Shown piece after piece: positions 61,501 to 64,000 of a DNA stretch of 64,000 nt. Position numbers and translations under genes: made by a program. Each line of letters opens with the position of its first letter. Positions within the stretch are counted from its first letter, which is position 1. The stretch comes from Camarhynchus parvulus (taxonomy: Eukaryota; Chordata; Aves; Passeriformes; Thraupidae). The DNA is taken from positions 79,109,465 through 79,173,464 of the forward strand of contig NC_044572.1 of the NCBI RefSeq assembly GCF_901933205.1. Reading direction: 5' to 3'. The notes beneath the pieces were generated by a model. It had not been told where the DNA came from and did not search any database. It saw nothing but the letters and a program-made list of their open reading frames with translations.

Positions 61501-64000
61501 AATTTGGTAATGAGCTTTTACCAAAATGAATTCAATGAAAATGAGAGATGGTGCTTGACAGTGTAAAGTGTTCTTTGGTCTTTTAAATGTAATTACATTT
61601 TTTAAAACCTGAATATTTTATATAGATGCATGTGAAGACAATATTAGATTTTTTGAGTAGACTTAAAATGAGTTTGGAAAATAATTGGAAACTTGTTCTG
61701 TTGGCCTAAGACAAAGGCTAAAGTCTAAACTTCCATCTGAGCATGCACCTTAAAGATCTGAAAATCACAGCGGCTGAAAACATATTCATTTAAGTATAGC
61801 TTAGCTACTACATGTTTTACATAATATGTGCAAGTTAGACCCTATTTACAATTTATACCTCTCTGAGTTCATTATTTTTCTGGAAATCTATTTGATTTCA
61901 TAGTAAAGAACAGTTTTCTCACTACTGAAGATGCAATACATCAAGATAATGAGAGGTACAAGCAGAAGTCATCACATTCTCTCAGCACATAATACATCCA
62001 TCAGAACGTCATTTTTATCACGTGATTTTACAGTTCTTCATTTCTTCTCTAGAAGATACAAGACATAAACTACCTTCAGCAAGCACTAAAGAAGAAGTCA
62101 AGATGTGAGAGAAGGAAGTCAATATGAAATGGTCTTGCTATTTTCTTTTTGCATTTAAATAATTAAATCTGATTTAATCCTGGTTGTTGGGTTTTGGGGT
62201 TTTTTTCCTTCAAATTGGCTACAGCTTAACTGTAGAGATATTTAGTTTTTGCTAATTTTCTGTCTGCTTTTATTTACTCAGTGAGTTGACTGCTTCTCCA
62301 TTTCTTGTAAATTTTTCTTTCTTTTTCTTCCTTGCTTTGCTTTCCATCTCTCTAAAGAATACATTTCATAATCTCTTATTATTTTTTATTTGCCAGAAAA
62401 TTTAAAAATATGAGGCTGCAGATAAAAATATTTCTACAAGCAGTCAATCTAATGTTGTAATGAAATAGAGCAACTTCAACTGATTTCATTTGGAGTGAAA
62501 TCAATCATTCCGACACCTTGAAAATCCTCAGTGTCTCACTTTTTCCTTTCCTAAAGTAGAGAGGACATTCTTCAGTTTTCCCAGCTGCTGTAGATGCATT
62601 ACTGCTTTCCATCAAATTTCATTTTTACAAGACCACACATTTACATTTTGTTTATATTCATACATTTGATTTTTATTACCCCATATTAAAATTTACTGCT
62701 CATAGATTTTGTATTCACCTCTGCATTATCTTCTTTGAATTAATAGGTGATTATCCTGACTTCCTTCTCTGTCTGTGGTCAAAAAAATAAAAATTGCTCA
62801 TTTGTTATGTTAGTATATATGATGAATTTTTAAGGATCAAAACTGATATTTGCTTATGCCATATTCATTTCATTAGGATTCTCCACATGCATGGGTGCCA
62901 GAATCCCCTGTGCTTCCATATTTTACATGCATTTTTTCACAGCATAAAGCTATTTGACAACTTTATCATTCTTTGGGACAAAATTTCAAAGGAAGAATAT
63001 CCTATGCCTTACAGACATTTTGATGCTTCAAGTCAGCCTTTAATTATGTATTGTGAGGAAAATGGGCTTCAGATCCAAATCTGAGGAAAAAGAGGGACAA
63101 AACAACACCTCCTCTCAGATGTGAAAGACCTTTAAAATGAATGAATTTTATGCATAAAAATACACTACAAACCCAGAATTTAAATTCAGTAAGGCCTGTT
63201 TTGTCTGCCAACAGTTAAAACTCCCCAGATAACAGAGCTTCCTTGGCTGCTTAACCTGTGTGGCCACCAGCTCAAAATTTACACAGTTAAAACTGCAGGA
63301 ACCAGTCCTGAAGTGTGAACTATCTCCCTTGATCTTCCAGCACATTCATTTCATAAAGCAGCAGCCACAGGAAAGTTGCCACAGAGCAGTGTTTTGCTGT
63401 TTAAAATGAGGATGTGGCACATTTGGAGAGAACCATTCTGAATGACGTTAGCACTGGACTGTAATTCTGTGTGAGCCTTTGAAAACAGAAAGCCCTGACC
63501 AGCTAGTAAGGCAAACTTTGCACTTATATTTCCATGGCTCAGGTTGTTGTGAAATGTTGTGGTAAATGTTTGTCAAAAGTTGGCAAAGTTTCTATATTGG
63601 AATTTTTATTTTTTTATTTATTTCATTTTTACATTTGAAATCTCTTGTTTAGAGGCAGAAAAGATATAACACAGTACAGAATAATGGCCAATGCACAAGC
63701 TGTACCTCCCTGTTATTGCAATGAGTGACATTTCCTACACCAATTAAGTGTTTTGCAAAGCGAAGTGAAATGAAAATCAGGTGTGGAGTACGTCTGTCCT
63801 TATTTTCCTGCTTGAAAAACCATGAATTCTTTATAACTGAGAGCTACCAAGAGTTCTTAATAGCTGAATGCCACTGCTTACTAAAGCAAACTTGCAAGAA
63901 TATTGAAACAACAAATATTTTTCAACTGTGCTATCTGAACCCTTTAATACCAGGGACCAGGGTAAGGTTCTACAGCAGGTTCTACCTAGTACCTTCAATT
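58581..64000. other. AT-rich non-coding DNA, no gene seen
   Basis: About 5.4 kb without a recognised gene, RNA gene or mobile element. Open frames are 96 codons at most (62794-63084, plus). A 25-bp tandem duplication is at 59826-59875, and a short TTG/CTG-type run is near 60333-60353. Confidence 0.55.
59826..59875. repeat. 25-bp tandem duplication
   Basis: Two adjacent units beginning TAACAATATC and ending TCTCATAACCT differ at a single base. Confidence 0.94.

Noticed and set aside
1..64000. Search for tRNA, rRNA, CRISPR, operons or phage-like modules
   Set aside because: No TTCGA-type tRNA arm in a cloverleaf context, no spaced direct repeats, and no tightly packed genes. The CR1 elements and LTRs point to a bird nuclear genome.

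Overview
This window looks like a piece of a bird nuclear genome. It is AT-rich, has no credible protein-coding gene, and carries scattered CR1 LINE copies truncated at the 5' end. These have the bird/reptile CR1 3' tail built on an ATTCTRTG-like octamer, and the LTRs are of a type I recognise from avian genomes. The longest open frames are about 120-146 codons. They show no recognisable domain and no exon-like structure, and they lie either in repeats or in sequence with no other coding sign. I read the window as intergenic or deep intronic DNA. No rRNA, tRNA, CRISPR array or bacterial feature was seen.

Layout: a plus-strand CR1 cut by the window edge (1-426) is followed by a diverged plus-strand LTR (838-1649). 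A second CR1 lies at 7047-7456, a (TTG)22 microsatellite at 12051-12116, and CR1 tails at 21085-21270 (plus), 22863-22953 (minus) and possibly 23284-23445 (minus). A TA microsatellite is at 23656-23704. From 31646 to 37362 come a partial minus-strand LTR, a CR1 of another subfamily (34210-34548, plus), and a nearly complete plus-strand LTR (36258-37362) of the same family as the first. After a long AT-rich stretch, a strong inverted repeat sits at 51001-51074. It is followed by the richest region, a roughly 1 kb minus-strand CR1 (51944-53460) split by a clean 539-bp solo LTR (52066-52604). A 108-bp pure-purine tract (57719-57826) and a last CR1 tail (58395-58580) close the annotated part.

How parts relate: nothing here forms a pathway or operon. 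What can be read is insertion history. The CR1 at 51944-53460 predates the solo LTR inside it. That LTR keeps TG/CA ends, a short target duplication, CCAAT-type boxes, a TATA box and a polyadenylation signal in the correct order, so it appears younger than the three ERVL-like LTRs. Several near-perfect inverted repeats and 12-27 bp tandem duplications suggest local replication slippage or template switching. I did not find a convincing undescribed system. The best leads are the nested LTR and the 51001-51074 hairpin.
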